From Leptidea sinapis (lineage: Eukaryota; Arthropoda; Insecta; Lepidoptera; Pieridae): 64,000 nucleotides of DNA. The stretch spans positions 5,084,001 to 5,148,000 of the forward strand of contig NC_066297.1 in NCBI RefSeq assembly GCF_905404315.1, read 5' to 3'. A model generated the notes under the pieces. It saw only the letters and a list, made by a program, of their open reading frames with translations, ran no database searches and was not told the DNA's origin. The translations under genes were made by a program, and so were the position numbers. Below are positions 22,166 to 32,870 of the stretch, piece after piece (positions within the stretch are counted from its first letter, which is position 1; every line of letters begins with the position of its first letter).

Positions 22166-22432
22166 ATGGTTATCACAGATTCTAGATATTTGCAAGTGTG
22201 CCTATGTACCTACCTTAGGGCTTAGATCATTTATATATAGACTGCGACAGCTGTGAAAACGTCAAAAAAAATTAAACCTTTATTTTAAGCAATGCACGCA
22301 CACTAACCCAAAGTGTCATACAAATAAGTAGTAAGACGTAGCTTGTCACTCACACTAAAGTAATATATCTGGCCTGTTTTTTTCGGTTGCCTAGCAGCAG
22401 GAGGCTCTATCTAGACGTACAAATTATCTAAG
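22166..22432 (-). mobile_element. MITE-C copy with flank
   Basis: GGGCTTAGATCATTTATA on the left and CTAGACGTACAAATTATCTA on the right are the inverted ends. The interior has the CGACAGCTGTGAAAACGTC motif. Confidence 0.65.
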
Positions 22433-23077
22433 GTTTAATACATAGCATTATCAAGTTGTAGTTACTCGATCAAGTGGCGCGTCATCGTCGTAGTGGCCCA
22501 TACAGATCGGCCTCAAATGTGATAACTCCCACGACATAACTTCCCTCCCACTGCAGCACCGGCGACTCAAACGAGCATTCTTCGCATTGTTCACTGTTTA
22601 CATAACTGTAGCAGGCGGTTGTGTGCCCTGTCGACTTCGATCGACATCTGTCTGAACTATTTAACAAGGTCGATATTATTTCATTAATAAATACATTCAA
22701 ATTCTACATTCATACCAATATTCGTATTATGGACACCAGCATAGTTTATTTGTATCAGTAAACGGAAAATTATAAGAGTGGGCCACCCTGGGATATTATT
22801 ATTTACACAATGTACAATAAACTGAAAACCCTGTATCAGGTTTGGTGGTTTCTAATTTTCCACACTTGGAGTTGGTTGGGTTACTTATACTAAGACTGGT
22901 TAAGGTTGTTCTAATTTTTCGCACTTAGGCTGAGATAGATATAGATCTCGGCCTTAAACAAGATTTTACACACTTTTTTATGCTTTATATGATGATACCG
23001 ATGATTATAATCCGATTTCCGTGATTTTTCTTTAGTTTGATGCAGAATGTTTGCCAAATCTTGTACCTTCAATATTA
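22433..23077. other. Intergenic, nothing recognised
   Basis: A 72-codon minus-strand frame at 22482-22700 has no family likeness and is not called. Confidence 0.3.
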
Positions 23078-23252
23078 ATAAAATACTATTATTTTATGTG
23101 CTACCTATTGATAGGTTTGAAGTCGGTGCCTCCTCGCCAAGCGTGACTTTGGTAGTGATAGCTTCGTCTAGAACCAAACAACCCAAGCGGGGAAGCACCG
23201 ACTTATATCCTATCAAATGGTAGCACACACAAATAATAAGTATTTTATTACT
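23078..23252. mobile_element. Fold-back MITE (AAGTCGGTGC arms)
   Basis: Arms with AAATACTATTATTTTATGTG and GAAGTCGGTGC on the left are answered by GCACCGACTT and TAATAAGTATTTT on the right, giving about 50-bp imperfect inverted repeats. The middle is unique. It is related to 11130-11215. Confidence 0.65.
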
Positions 23253-23943
23253 ATTAAAGGTATAAGATTTTCATAAGAGGTGTATTAAATTAAATCTCAA
23301 AAAGATTTTCTTGTCTTCTCTCACTTCGTCGTCACTTCTCTCGTCTCAAAAGTTTTTTTAAACGTAGTTTTTTTTTATCCTAAGAATACCATATCTGTGT
23401 TTGCTAAACATCTATTAAAAAAACTGAAATTCGACACTTCAATATACTACAAAAACAATGAAGCTAGCTATCTACAGCTGTAATCAAAATCCTTCTTATT
23501 TTCTTATCTTCTGAGCGAGTACATATTTGTCCTATTATATCCAGTCACAAGCTAGATGTTGTGAGAGAGCCCTTGAGATCGGCCGGTAATCGAATCCGAA
23601 TCCTTTCACTTTTACCAAGACTCGGGCGCGGCGTCGACTTTCACGTTTGATACATTGCCTTGTGGGACTCAAACAATAGTGACTTATGTCTGCGTGTTTT
23701 TATGTGTTGTTGCGTGTTATGTCGTGCTGTTATCGAATAGCTTTCTTCATAGCATAAGACTATGGAGTATACTTTTTTTTTGCGCGAAGATTCAAGACAA
23801 TTGAGGCAAAGGCAAAGTGGTTACGTTAACAATAAGGCCGGGCAATAAGAATAACTTAACATATCCATTACGTGATTTTTTGTAATGGACAGTCACATAG
23901 TTATAAAAATAATAGTAATTCTACTGCACTGTACTTAGATTAA
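23253..23943. other. Intergenic, no gene seen
   Basis: AT-rich with two CG-containing patches near 23580-23640. No supported exon. Confidence 0.35.
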
Positions 23944-24355
23944 GAATTGGTCTCCGCTGCGCTCCAACTAGATACAGGCAGGCGTAATTGCTAAATGCGA
24001 CAACTAAGTCCGTCTAAGCCGGTCTCGAACTATGTGTGAGGTTGTCGTACCACATGTTCTGTTAAACTTTGCTAATAATTGAAACTAAAATATACCGGGT
24101 TGCGAGTAAAACTTTGAAAAAATAATACTACAAGAAATGAGAAAGATACTGGGATCACATATCATCAGCAAGTACCTATTTTGTATTTTATTAATTTCAA
24201 TGTAAAATAACACGAAGCGTACAAAATACATGCGTTACAAAATTTGAAAGATGCCATTGAGTGTCAAGATGCAAGCATCTAAGAGTTGCCGTAAGAAAAA
24301 AGCTATTGTTCTTAGGTAGTGCGGTATTTAGTTAGAGTGCAGCGGAGACCAATCC
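23944..24355. mobile_element. TTAA-flanked MITE (piggyBac-like), copy 1
   Basis: TTAA lies on both sides (23940-23943 and 24356-24359). The ends are inverted repeats of about 37 bases (GAATTGGTCTCCGCTGCG and its partner GCAGCGGAGACCAATCC). A second copy is at 57282-57630. TTAA duplication is the signature of piggyBac elements; no transposase is present. Confidence 0.75.
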
Positions 24356-24379
24356 TTAATCTGAGGCACTGTATGTATA

Positions 24380-24830
24380 TCCTATTAATATTATAAATGT
24401 GAAAGTTTGTATGTCTGGATGTATATTGAACTTCTTTAACGCAAAAACTACTGAATGGATTTTGATAAAAACTTTGCAATAATATAGCTTACACACCAGA
24501 ATAACATATAGGCTATAATTGATAAAAATATTGTGTGAATTATCTATACATTTAAATAAAAATTGGATATTATGAATATATATACGGTACACATACACCA
24601 AAATAACATTTTTTACAATTTTTGTCTGTCTTTCTGTCTGCTGGTTCCGGCTAATCTCTGAAATGGCTAGTCCGATTTTGACGGGACTTTTATTGGCAGG
24701 TAGCTGATGTAATAAGAAGTAACTTAGGCTACGTTTATTTTAGAAAAATAAAGTAATGTTGCAATGTCCAAGAAACGGTCTAACTCTAAAATAATTTATA
24801 TGACAAAACAACGTTTGCTGGGTCAGCTAG
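24380..24830 (+). mobile_element. Lep1-type Helitron
   Basis: It starts TCCTATTAATATTATAAATG and ends AACGTTTGCTGGGTCAGCTAG, then T (end motif GGGTCAGCTAGT). It is longer than the copy at 13726 and has two GTCCGATTTTGA / GGATTTTGATAAAA type blocks. That suggests a composite of two related sequences. Non-coding. Confidence 0.65.
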
Positions 24831-25084
24831 TACATTATACAATTAAAATTATTCGTGTATTTGGTGCTTCTTTGCTTCTTGTAAGTTCGTTTGCCAGTTA
24901 ACAAAGGCCTTCAACCAACCAACTCTATTCTGGTCTATCTCAACTACAAAGTTAATTACATATTAAACTTTCAGAAATACCCCCAAAAAAATAGGTATGG
25001 ACAATACTTCGAAATAAAAAAATCTACGTGCCGCTTAAGTCATGAATGTACATAAATGTTAAAAAATTAATCTTTTCAATGGCA

Positions 25085-25480
25085 GTAGTGGGGGCGGAGT
25101 GGCTCGGGGTAAGAAAAGGTAAATGGAAGAGGAGGACAACGAGCGTACGAGTCGCCTGATGTTAAGTGATCACCGCCGCCCACATTCTCCTGCAATACCA
25201 GGGGAATCACGCCCATGTTGTATCGTCCTGGATCGCACAAGGAAAGTCATTCTATACTTGGGTTGTTCGGAAAAAGTTCCTTAAAAACTAGGAACGCCAC
25301 ACATGCACATGGCGAAGATAAAAATTTGTGGCGTGTCGTGAGACAGCGGAATTCAGCGGCAGGAATCAGGTCACCAGCTCTTTGGAACCCAAATGCGGTA
25401 GAAGACACACTATGGCGACGCCTCTTTTCAACGCCAAGTGATCTAGATTCGAGCCGTTCATAGAGCACTGGAATTCGACA
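25085..25480 (-). pseudogene. LINE-X 3' portion, diverged
   Basis: On the minus strand it has the same order as 4868-5165 but extends further 5' (GGAGTTGCCGC-type region, CTTCTACCGCATTTGGGTT). Frames are broken. The right border is near 25480. Confidence 0.55.
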
Positions 25481-25789
25481 ATTCGAGCAGCACTGCGTTG
25501 TATTGTAATTATAGTTCAAGTATATTATAATCAATCAACAATCAGGCATTCTGCTTTAGATCCTCAACCACTATTCGATGTAGCCACGTAACACCAGTGC
25601 ACCATCAGCTCGATCCGTCATTTACATACCACCCGGAAACGTTAAGTTTAGTGTGCAGTTGGTCTGAATATTAAAACCCTTCACAGTATTTGTTCCGTAT
25701 TCCGTACTTGAATAGCTTGTGTAGGTTTATTGTATCTAACGCGACAAAAGCTATAAAACTAACATTTCACCGCAATGTGCGTTTCCTTT

Positions 25790-25949
25790 CCGTGATTGAT
25801 CAATTACGGGCGTGTGTTCGCGTCGCACAAATATGGCGTCTCGTTTCCCGCGCGCGCCTCGCTTCCGGTTGAGATGGCGGCGCTTCCGCAGTTGTCACCT
25901 TATATGGGATAATAACGGTGTTTGTGTTTTTAGAGAGATGCCGTTCTGA
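25790..25949 (+). promoter_or_regulatory. CpG-rich candidate promoter / first exon
   Basis: Amid AT-rich DNA this stretch has many CpG, an ETS-type CTTCCGG (25862-25868) and GAGATGGCGGCG (25871-25882), which resembles the YY1-type motif placed just downstream of housekeeping start sites. An ATG at 25833 opens a 38-codon basic frame (MASRFPRAPRFRLRWRRFRS at its start), but it shows no family likeness. It could be an upstream promoter of the WD40 gene whose coding start is 6.4 kb away, or belong to an unseen transcript. Confidence 0.35.
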
Positions 25950-26048
25950 ATGACTATTGAGCGCCCACATTGTTATGAAATTTATTAGTATTACTCATCA
26001 ATATGTTATGTTTTTAAAGTGATAACCCTCACTTCTAGGATTAATACA

Positions 26049-26302
26049 CAAATAAAATTTGATAAACAAAATTTTATGAACGATGCGGGATTCGTCCCAC
26101 AACCTCCGGCGTTCCGTGCCGGTGCTCTAACCAACTGAGCTAACCGTTCGAGTACCGCCTCGTTACAAAATTCTGTTTGCTTTGTTCAACTCTCAGGTTT
26201 GTGGCTCTCAGTAGATCCTGTAGATGCCACAACCTGAGAGTTGAACAAAGCAAACAAGATTTTATAACGATATGTTACTCGAACGGTTAGCTCAGTTTGT
26301 GT
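26049..26302. mobile_element. Palindromic element with tRNA-like ends
   Basis: 26163-26206 and 26224-26267 are near-perfect inverted repeats, and the inversion continues outward through GAGCTAACCGTTCGAGTA and its complement. The left half reads, on the minus strand, like a tRNA (TAGCTCAGTTGGTTAGAGC-type A box and a B-box relic). A related element is at 57706-57829. It is not a functional tRNA gene. Confidence 0.65.
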
Positions 26303-26504
26303 GTATTCGAAGGGTAACCAACCGGGCAACCCTTTTGCTTACTTTCCGATGTACGTCGGTCTGTTAGTAGGCTGTATCGCATAAACCGCCAAAGTTAGAT
26401 AACTGAGATTTGTCAAAGTACGTATGCATATAGCGATAATAATAAAATAATATAATACATTGTCAAAATTTCCGTTGTCAAGTGCCGTTATTTGTTATTT
26501 TAAT

Positions 26505-26701
26505 GCTTAGCTCTTAGATAATTTATACGTCTAGACATAGTCTCTTGCTGCTAAACACGAAGAAAACCGGCCAGGTTTATTACTTAAGTGTGCGTGACAA
26601 GCTACGCCTTACTAGTATTCGTGTTTTGCTGAAAATAGAGGTTAACTGTCGACCTTAATATTTTTCGACATTTTAACAGCTATCTGAACGTATAAATGAT
26701 A
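26505..26701 (+). mobile_element. MITE-C copy
   Basis: GATAATTTATACGTCTAGAC on the left, GAACGTATAAATGAT on the right, and internal AAACCGGCCAGG and GTGTGCGTGACAAGCTACG are typical for the family. Confidence 0.6.
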
Positions 26702-27198
26702 GTATGTTCTTTGATTAACGCGAGTGTTACACATTTAAATAAAACACTTTTAACACGCGCCTCCGGAAAACGAGATCTGGAAAGATCTTGAAACGTCTTT
26801 TTTAGTAAAATAATAATAGAAATGTAACTTTTGCGCAAAAAGCTAATGTTAAAACAAGGTTTTAATCCTTTAACAGTGTTTTTATTTAAACGTATTTAAA
26901 TGATCTAAGGCTTCGCTAGTAAATTTATATCGAAACAAATAAATACATTTATATGGTAATGTGTGTCTCGTTCTTATAATTAATGACACTGCGATGTGAT
27001 CGCTCCGACCATAATATATTGAACAATTCCAATCATTTGATCGAACACAAATATGGCATCGAACAATTAGCGCCGGTCCGGGCATTAATTGAAATGAAAC
27101 AATTCCAGAGAAAGTCGATCTAACCGTTCGCGGAATCACTTTCTTCGGTTACTAATCGGTGGGCGTTCGAGATGTTGACAAATCTCGATAGTTCTCGA
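26702..27198. other. Intergenic; shared tail repeat
   Basis: 26755-26890 contains GAAACGTC and GGTTTTAATCCTTTAA followed by GTGTTTTTATTTAA, a repeat found again just upstream of exons 2 and 7. The remainder shows nothing. Confidence 0.4.
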
Positions 27199-27960
27199 CG
27201 TAATATTGAATCGACTTGAAGATTGAATACTAAAATATCGTCAATTGTTTCTGGGTTGAGAAAATAAACTCTAGAAACTGTATTCCAGTTACAACACAGA
27301 ATACATAATAGTACAGGTACAGAAGCGTAATATTGAATCGACTTGAAGATTGAATACTAAAATATCGTCAATTGTTTCTGGGTTGAGAAAATAAACTCTA
27401 GAAACTGTATTCCAGTTACAACACAGAATACATAATAGTACAGGTACAGAAGCGTAATATTGAATCGACTTGAAGATTGAATACTAAAATATCGTCAATT
27501 GTTTCTGGGTTGAGAAAATAAACTCTAGAAACTGTATTCCAGTTACAACACAGAATACATAATAGTACAGGTACAGAAGCGTAATATTGAATCGACTTGA
27601 AGATTGAAAACTAAAATATCGTCAATTGTTTCTGGGTTGAGAAAATAAACTCTAGAAACTGTATTCCAGTTACAACACAGAATACATAATAGTACAGGTA
27701 CAGAAGCGTAATATTGAATCGACTTGAAGATTGAATACTAAAATATCGTCAATTGTTTCTGGGTTGAGAAAATAAACTCTAGAAACTGTATTCCAGTTAC
27801 AACACAGAATACATAATAGTACAGGTACAGAAGCGTAATATTGAATCGACTTGAAGATTGAATACTAAAATTTCGTCAATTGTTTCTGGGTTGAGAAAAT
27901 AAACCCTAGAAACTGTATTCCAGTTACAACACAGAATACATAATAGTACAGGTACAGAAG
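27199..27960 (+). repeat. Tandem array, six units of 127 bp
   Basis: The CGTAATATTGAATCGACTTG start recurs at 27199, 27326, 27453, 27580, 27707 and 27834, with a seventh partial start at 27961. The units are nearly identical: I saw one change in unit 4 and two in unit 6. 127 is not a multiple of three and no frame stays open, so it is a non-coding minisatellite. Confidence 0.97.
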
Positions 27961-28151
27961 CGTAACATCAAACGGACGAAGCAGAAAGGACTCAAACCAC
28001 ACAAAGGCACTTTTGAGTTATAGGCATTAGAAGTTTCAGCTCTAAATAATCTTCCATAAAATAGGGTTTTCACTACATGACAGCTTCGACCTTCAGGAGT
28101 GCGATGGCATACTTAACTCTATTTCGACCAAAGTGTGGTTTGAGTCCTTTC

Positions 28152-28841
28152 TAGGGCTTCCAATCCCGCGGCCTGTATTCAATCTCGGCATTTGCGGGAC
28201 TACGAATTTTCAATCTCGCGGGATCTCGGTATTTGCGGAATCCCGCATATTGAAAATATGCACATTTTAAAACAATGAATTTATCAACTCCACATTTATT
28301 TACGTACATATTACTATTAAAATGGGATCAATCAAATTATACTGTTCACAAAAAAACAATAAATTCTGAATAAAAAGTAAATGAAAACAAAACAAATCGT
28401 TTTCAAAAAATACACAAAGCCAAGGTAAAAAATCAACCAAAAAAAAAAACAAATTTTAAACTGATAAATTATTACTTAATTATTAAGTTAGTCAGCTTTT
28501 AACCTTAACTGAAAATGTTTGCGAAGGAAATACAACATGTCCAAACTGTCGTCTGCCAAACTACTGCGTATTTTACGTACACATTATAGCCTGCACCAGA
28601 AAATGCCCTTTCTGCTTCCACACTTGTGGGCGGTATGAAAGATTCATTCACGTACCAACCCTTAAAAGGATGTATCAATAAACTTCACGAAAATACGATC
28701 AGTTAATAACTTGAGTTATTAAGAATAATATTACACACAGATAATCCTATTTTGCATCGAATGCACGCTCTTTTTCAGTCCCGCAATTCCCGCGGATCCC
28801 GCGCCCGTAATCCCGCATCTATTATATCATTGGAAGCCCTT
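28152..28841 (-). mobile_element. Deleted hAT transposon with 8-bp target duplication
   Basis: GTCCTTTC occurs at 28144-28151 and 28842-28849. The ends are TAGGGCTTCCAAT and ATTGGAAGCCCTT, inverted copies differing in the last base. Next to both ends lie runs of CCCGC/GCGGG words. Inside are the remains of a transposase C-terminus. 690 bases is far below an autonomous hAT. Confidence 0.88.
28488..28690 (-). pseudogene. hAT transposase C-terminal (dimerisation) remnant
   Basis: On the minus strand one frame reads WYVNESFIPPTSVEAERAFS then GAGYNV. After a shift of frame it continues RKIRSSLADDSLDMLYFLRK, then HFQLRLKAD and a stop. The SVEAERAFS and SSL...LDMLYFLR pattern is the conserved end of hAT transposases. 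Upstream catalytic residues are absent. Confidence 0.8.
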
Positions 28842-28879
28842 GTCCTTTCTGCTTAACTACGTCCAATTGGTGGCAATAA

Positions 28880-29065
28880 TTTGGGTGGTGGGGTTCACTT
28901 ACCCGTGATTCGTACTTGTTAGTCCACGTAACCTTGGGTCTTAAATCGAGACTGATGTCTGAGGTGTCATCCGCATCATCTATATGTGGCATTTCCCACC
29001 AGTACGGCTTTCAAGGCACGTTCTACAGACGACATCCCTCATGCGTTCAGACGCCTTGTTTTAAA
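28880..29065 (+). pseudogene. LINE-X ORF2 fragment
   Basis: A frame with HQYGFQGTFYRRHPSCVQT corresponds to the CGFQGTFFH region at 11990. The longer open frame that includes it (to 29338) continues into unrelated AT-rich sequence and is not a gene. Confidence 0.45.
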
Positions 29066-29539
29066 TACCCGGCACTCCTTCACTCTATCATATGGTGTTT
29101 ACTGGAAACCACTAGATTGCTTTTGAGAAGTTCTTTCGAACTGTTACAATCTCTATATTTTAATTTGGCTATTTCACGAGCATACACAGTATACACATAC
29201 ATGGGGCGGTACAGTGTTATTTATGTTATTTTTTTTAAACATCTCTTATTGTCCGTACAGCTATGCGCACTAGTATTTTGCGTAAAATTTCGATTGAAAT
29301 TAATCGCACGTATTTCGACGAGAACTAACGTTATCTAGAAAGGTAAAGAAGGTCTTTTTCTTAAGGGCACTTCCCGGTCTGTCTATCGTCATTGATGGTA
29401 GATATATATATTAAAAAATTACAATAAAAACCATTGATAGAGTATATAGCTCCACGCACCCACTCTTTCATAAACAAAACTTATGTGAAATTATTATTAA
29501 ATTAATTATTACTATTAATACCTACTTAAGTTATTTTAT
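29066..29539. other. Intergenic, nothing recognised
   Basis: No supported feature. Confidence 0.3.
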
Positions 29540-29890
29540 ACTTTTCAGTTTTTGAAGTCGGATTTTTTAAACGAAGGTAGATAGAGGGTACTTTCTTTTT
29601 ATTTTTTTACTTTTTAGTGCCAGTTTAAAATAGTAATATATAATCAACCTGAATGAAAACTCCTAAAAACATCGTTCACAAAAAACAATTACATCATCCT
29701 CGTAAAACAAAATTATCATAAAACTACTGGGACAAACTATGTAAAATTTTTCTGGGACCAAATGGCATCTATTCCGTATCGAACTAAAGAAGAATTACGT
29801 AAATCGGATCATATATCTCAGCGTAATCGGTGTACAAACATAGAAAAAAAATACCGATCGAATTGAGGACCTCCTCCATTTAGAAGTCGC
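29540..29890. repeat. AAGTCGG-family element
   Basis: It begins CAGTTTTTGAAGTCGGATTT and ends CGATCGAATTGAGGACCTCC then ATTTAGAAGTCGC, so the ends are short inverted AAGTC motifs. 59580-59805 is a shorter copy sharing AAGAAGAATTACGTAAATCG and GTGTACA. Class unknown. Confidence 0.55.
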
Positions 29891-30284
29891 TTAAAGAACT
29901 CCAAAGTTATACTCCTGTGTGAATTATTTTATATATTCGGTATTGAAGCTCAAACAACACGTCTACCATTAGGAGTTATCGCATCACTTGTCACAGTTTT
30001 TTCGCTCACCTATTTTCATTAAAGCAATTATTATCGTGTGCAGTGTTACTGAGTTTGTGTGTGGGTGTACACCACAGTATAGCAATACACAGTCTTCAGC
30101 TAGGGTCTAGAATCAAAGTTAGGTAAAAAATTTAAACTTGTGAATATTATATATTATTACTTACTAGTCTGGACATAAATATTGTACCTTAAATACCTTT
30201 TAAAAAATTGAAATACAAATTTGGAACGCGTTTCTTATTATTTTAGATATTTCGATGATTCAATTGCGATAGTTAAGAAATAAT
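29891..30284. other. Intergenic; isolated mariner terminus
   Basis: TA followed by GTCTGGACATAAATATTG at 30165-30184 resembles the left end of the mariner remnant at 16358. No transposase follows. Confidence 0.4.
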
Positions 30285-30440
30285 TATGTTTTTTTTATGG
30301 AATAAGAGGTCACCGTACGGGTCACCTGGTGTTAAGTGATCACCGCCGCCAACATTCTCTTGTAACACCAGAGGAATCACAAGAGCGTTGCCGGCCTTTA
30401 AGGAAGGTGTAAGCGCTTTTTTTGAAGGTTTTTTTTTGTA
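30285..30440 (-). mobile_element. LINE-X 3' end
   Basis: A T-run on the left (poly(A) complement) is followed by GGTGTTAAGTGATCACCGCC and GTTGCCGGCCTTTAAGGAAG. 5'-truncated; little coding sequence remains. Confidence 0.6.
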
Positions 30441-31084
30441 AAGTATGTACATATCTTAAGGAAATCAACTTGAGATTTTATTGAGAGAGAGAGTATACAT
30501 AGGTTCACTTTGATGACTAGTAACAATTTCTTTCTTTATTTTTCTTATCTTGACAGTGATGGCAACAAGAAAAGAACATGGCGTGTCCTTACATTTTTTT
30601 CGCTTCTTCGATATTCGACATTCTATTCGTCATTCGTATACGATGGTGTACATTGTAAACTTATCAAACTTCTTTAACGAAATATTAAGTAAAGCAATTT
30701 GTTCATATTTTAAAATATGAGGTTGGGGAGAGCCAAGTGTGGCAATGAGACACTGAATTATTCGATTACTTTTCTTTTTTCTCTTTAAACTCTAAATCTA
30801 ACAAATTATAATCAACCTAATTTTGTCGCGACTGTACACTGTTTGTATGACTGTACTGTGGCGTGGTCTAGTGATGTATTTATCGCACACATTTTATTAT
30901 ACACGTTAATAACTTCAACCTTGTAACGTGTTATGATGGTAGGAAGTATGTGTTTGACGTTATCTTTAGTGAGTTACTTTATAATTTTGATCATCCACTA
31001 ATCTATAATCCTCGTCATTAGATAATCCTGAGAATTTAAAGTAAAAAGGGTCGTATTTAAGAAAGTTTATTGAATTAGACGTTT
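30441..31084. other. Intergenic, nothing recognised
   Basis: No exon or repeat could be supported. Confidence 0.3.
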
Positions 31085-31270
31085 TTTTTGCGGATATCCA
31101 TAATTATTCAAATTTTTGAGTTATCTTGAGTATAAATTCTACTAATATTTGACTTCAAGCAATTCGTCACGCGTTTCGCCTCTACACGATATCTTGAGGA
31201 GATGTTGACTCGCCAAAGGCTGGCACGAAACTGACTGCATGTGGGGGAATTTTAGATAACTCAAAAATTT
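31085..31270 (+). mobile_element. IR-R retroposon, diverged
   Basis: The core CGTCACGCGTTTCGCCTCTA is present. An inverted pair CAAATTTTTGAGTTATCT / AGATAACTCAAAAATTTG brackets it, so the hairpin is kept although the arm sequence differs from other copies. Confidence 0.5.
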
Positions 31271-31344
31271 GGATGGTCGTTTTATATTTATTTAACGAGA
31301 TTATGGCCACGAGCACTAACTTGAAAATACTGTAGGAAATAACT

Positions 31345-31998
31345 TAATATATAGGTATAAATCCAGTGACCTGATTTTTGTTCCCAGTGAACTCCTTAAC
31401 TAATGAAGGAATTTTATTATGGAATGGGGATTACTTTATGGAGTGCAGTTAAGTACAACTTGAGAGATAGTATAGTTTTTATTTCGATTTGGGATCCAAA
31501 CTTATTTTTATTTCCAATATTTGTTTTATATGGACATATTTTCGAGAGCATACATACAGTGGGAGGCTCCTTTGCACAGAATGCCGGCTAGATTATGGGT
31601 ACCAGAACGACGCACATGCCGCATTATAGTATTTTTGCCGTGTAGCAGAAATGTGATAGCATTACTGTGTTTCGGTCTGAAGGGCGCCGTAGATAGTGAA
31701 AATACTGGGCAAATGAGACTTAACATCTTATGTCTCAAGGTGACGAGCGCAGTTGTAGTGCCGCTCAGAATTTTTTGGGGTTTTTCAAGAATCCTGAGCG
31801 GCACTGCATTGTGATGGGCAGGGCGCATCAATTACCATCAGCTGAACGTCCTGCCCGTCTCGTCCCTTATTTTCATTAAAAAAAAATACTAATATGTGAA
31901 ATAATTCTCGATGTTTCGAAATATTATTGACAAATTCATAAAATACAGTATTTTATTTATTATATAAGTACAGAACAACGTCTGTCGGGTCAGCTAGT
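31345..31998 (+). mobile_element. Helitron family 1, split by SINE-B
   Basis: The 5' part (AATATATAGGTATAAATCCA, GGAGTGCAGTTAAGTACAAC) and the 3' end (AACGTCTGTCGGGTCAGCTA then GT) match 18905-19222. The middle is interrupted by a full SINE-B. The 3' end lies 130 bases before the TATA box of the WD40 gene. Confidence 0.7.
31557..31887 (+). mobile_element. SINE-B copy nested in Helitron
   Basis: It starts CAGTGGGAGGCTCC and ends with a poly(A) run after TTATTTTCATT. It is one of the most complete copies of the family. Its position dates it as younger than the Helitron. Confidence 0.75.
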
Positions 31999-32129
31999 GT
32001 ACTTTAAATATCTACCTTGTATACAGTTTTATTACTCTAACGTTTCAATGACTACGGAGGTATTGATTATCCAACAAAGTTGCTGTACCTATTCGGCGAC
32101 TTGTTACCAGCGTGAGTGGGTTATTATAA

Positions 32130-32136
32130 TATAAAA
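32130..32136 (+). promoter_or_regulatory. Candidate TATA box upstream of WD40 gene exon 1
   Basis: TATAAAA stands 96 bases before the start codon. A transcription start about 30 bases downstream would give a short 5' UTR of roughly 65 bases. No clear initiator is seen, so this is only positional evidence. Confidence 0.35.
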
Positions 32137-32225
32137 CTCAGATCGAACTAACTAAATATCAAGTGGTTTAACTCAAAGTGAGTTCATTGAGTGCCGTGCC
32201 AGTGAGTGACGTCTACAATGATAAC

Positions 32226-32294
32226 ATGGCGTACATCGGGCCGAGGAACAGTGCGCCAGTCATCAAGGACAGCATACACACGCCCGCTTACGAG
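32226..32294 (+). CDS. Wdr62: WD40 gene exon 1 (start codon)
   Basis: It encodes 23 residues, MAYIGPRNSAPVIKDSIHTP then AYE, and ends in phase 0 before GTACGTGCAG. The ATG has A at -3 and G at +4, a good start context, and an in-frame TAA at 32169 with no ATG between supports this start. Another ATG at 32218 lies out of frame eight bases upstream and could act as a short upstream frame. This short leader precedes the conserved IKLE block, as expected for the family N-terminus, which is poorly conserved. Confidence 0.82.
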
Positions 32295-32694
32295 GTACGT
32301 GCAGTGTAACTAATAGATTACGGTGTGGCGACGATTTACTATTAAGTACCGAAGAATGCCTTACTCGTATATTTTTTCTGTGTTTCTTATGACTTATCAC
32401 AAAAATCGTCACCTTTTTGCTCTTAATAGTGATTTTCATTATTATAACATTAGAAATAATGGATTGTTTGTAACTAATTCTACCTTAAAGGGTAAAGTAT
32501 ACACTTTTATAATGAAGTCCCAGCCACTGTTCAGGCATGAACTATTAATAAATTTAAAATGTCTTATTAAAAAATGAGTCTGCCGTGAAAACGTACTCCA
32601 CAGCTGAGTATCTAAGTGATCGGACAGCCTGGGACTAGATTATGACAATTTTATAGCAATAACAATACACAGTAATTGTATATTATTTTAAACA

Positions 32695-32870
32695 AGCGAA
32701 AAAAAAAGAATGCTGGGAGAGTTTCTTGCGCCGCTTCTTCTCTCTCAGAGCGCCATTTGTGACCGAAGCGGTAGTCGTCATTAGAAATGACATCAAAAAG
32801 AATTCTATTGGAATAAATTTTTAACCCCCAGACATCCTCGGTATCGCCAGGTCTGGTCCCAAACAACTAT
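32695..32870 (+). repeat. LINE 3'-end fragment (GCGCCGCTTCTTC family)
   Basis: Same family as 190-330. It follows an A-rich GCGAAAAAAAAAGAATGCTG and shares GAGCGCCATTTGTGACCGAA. It lies in intron 1. Confidence 0.55.

Noticed and set aside
27199..27960. CRISPR array
   Set aside because: The whole 127-bp unit is repeated without unique spacers, and the genome is eukaryotic.
28916..29338. 140-codon plus-strand frame as a gene
   Set aside because: It begins in a LINE-X remnant and continues into unrelated AT-rich sequence; no domain or splice context.
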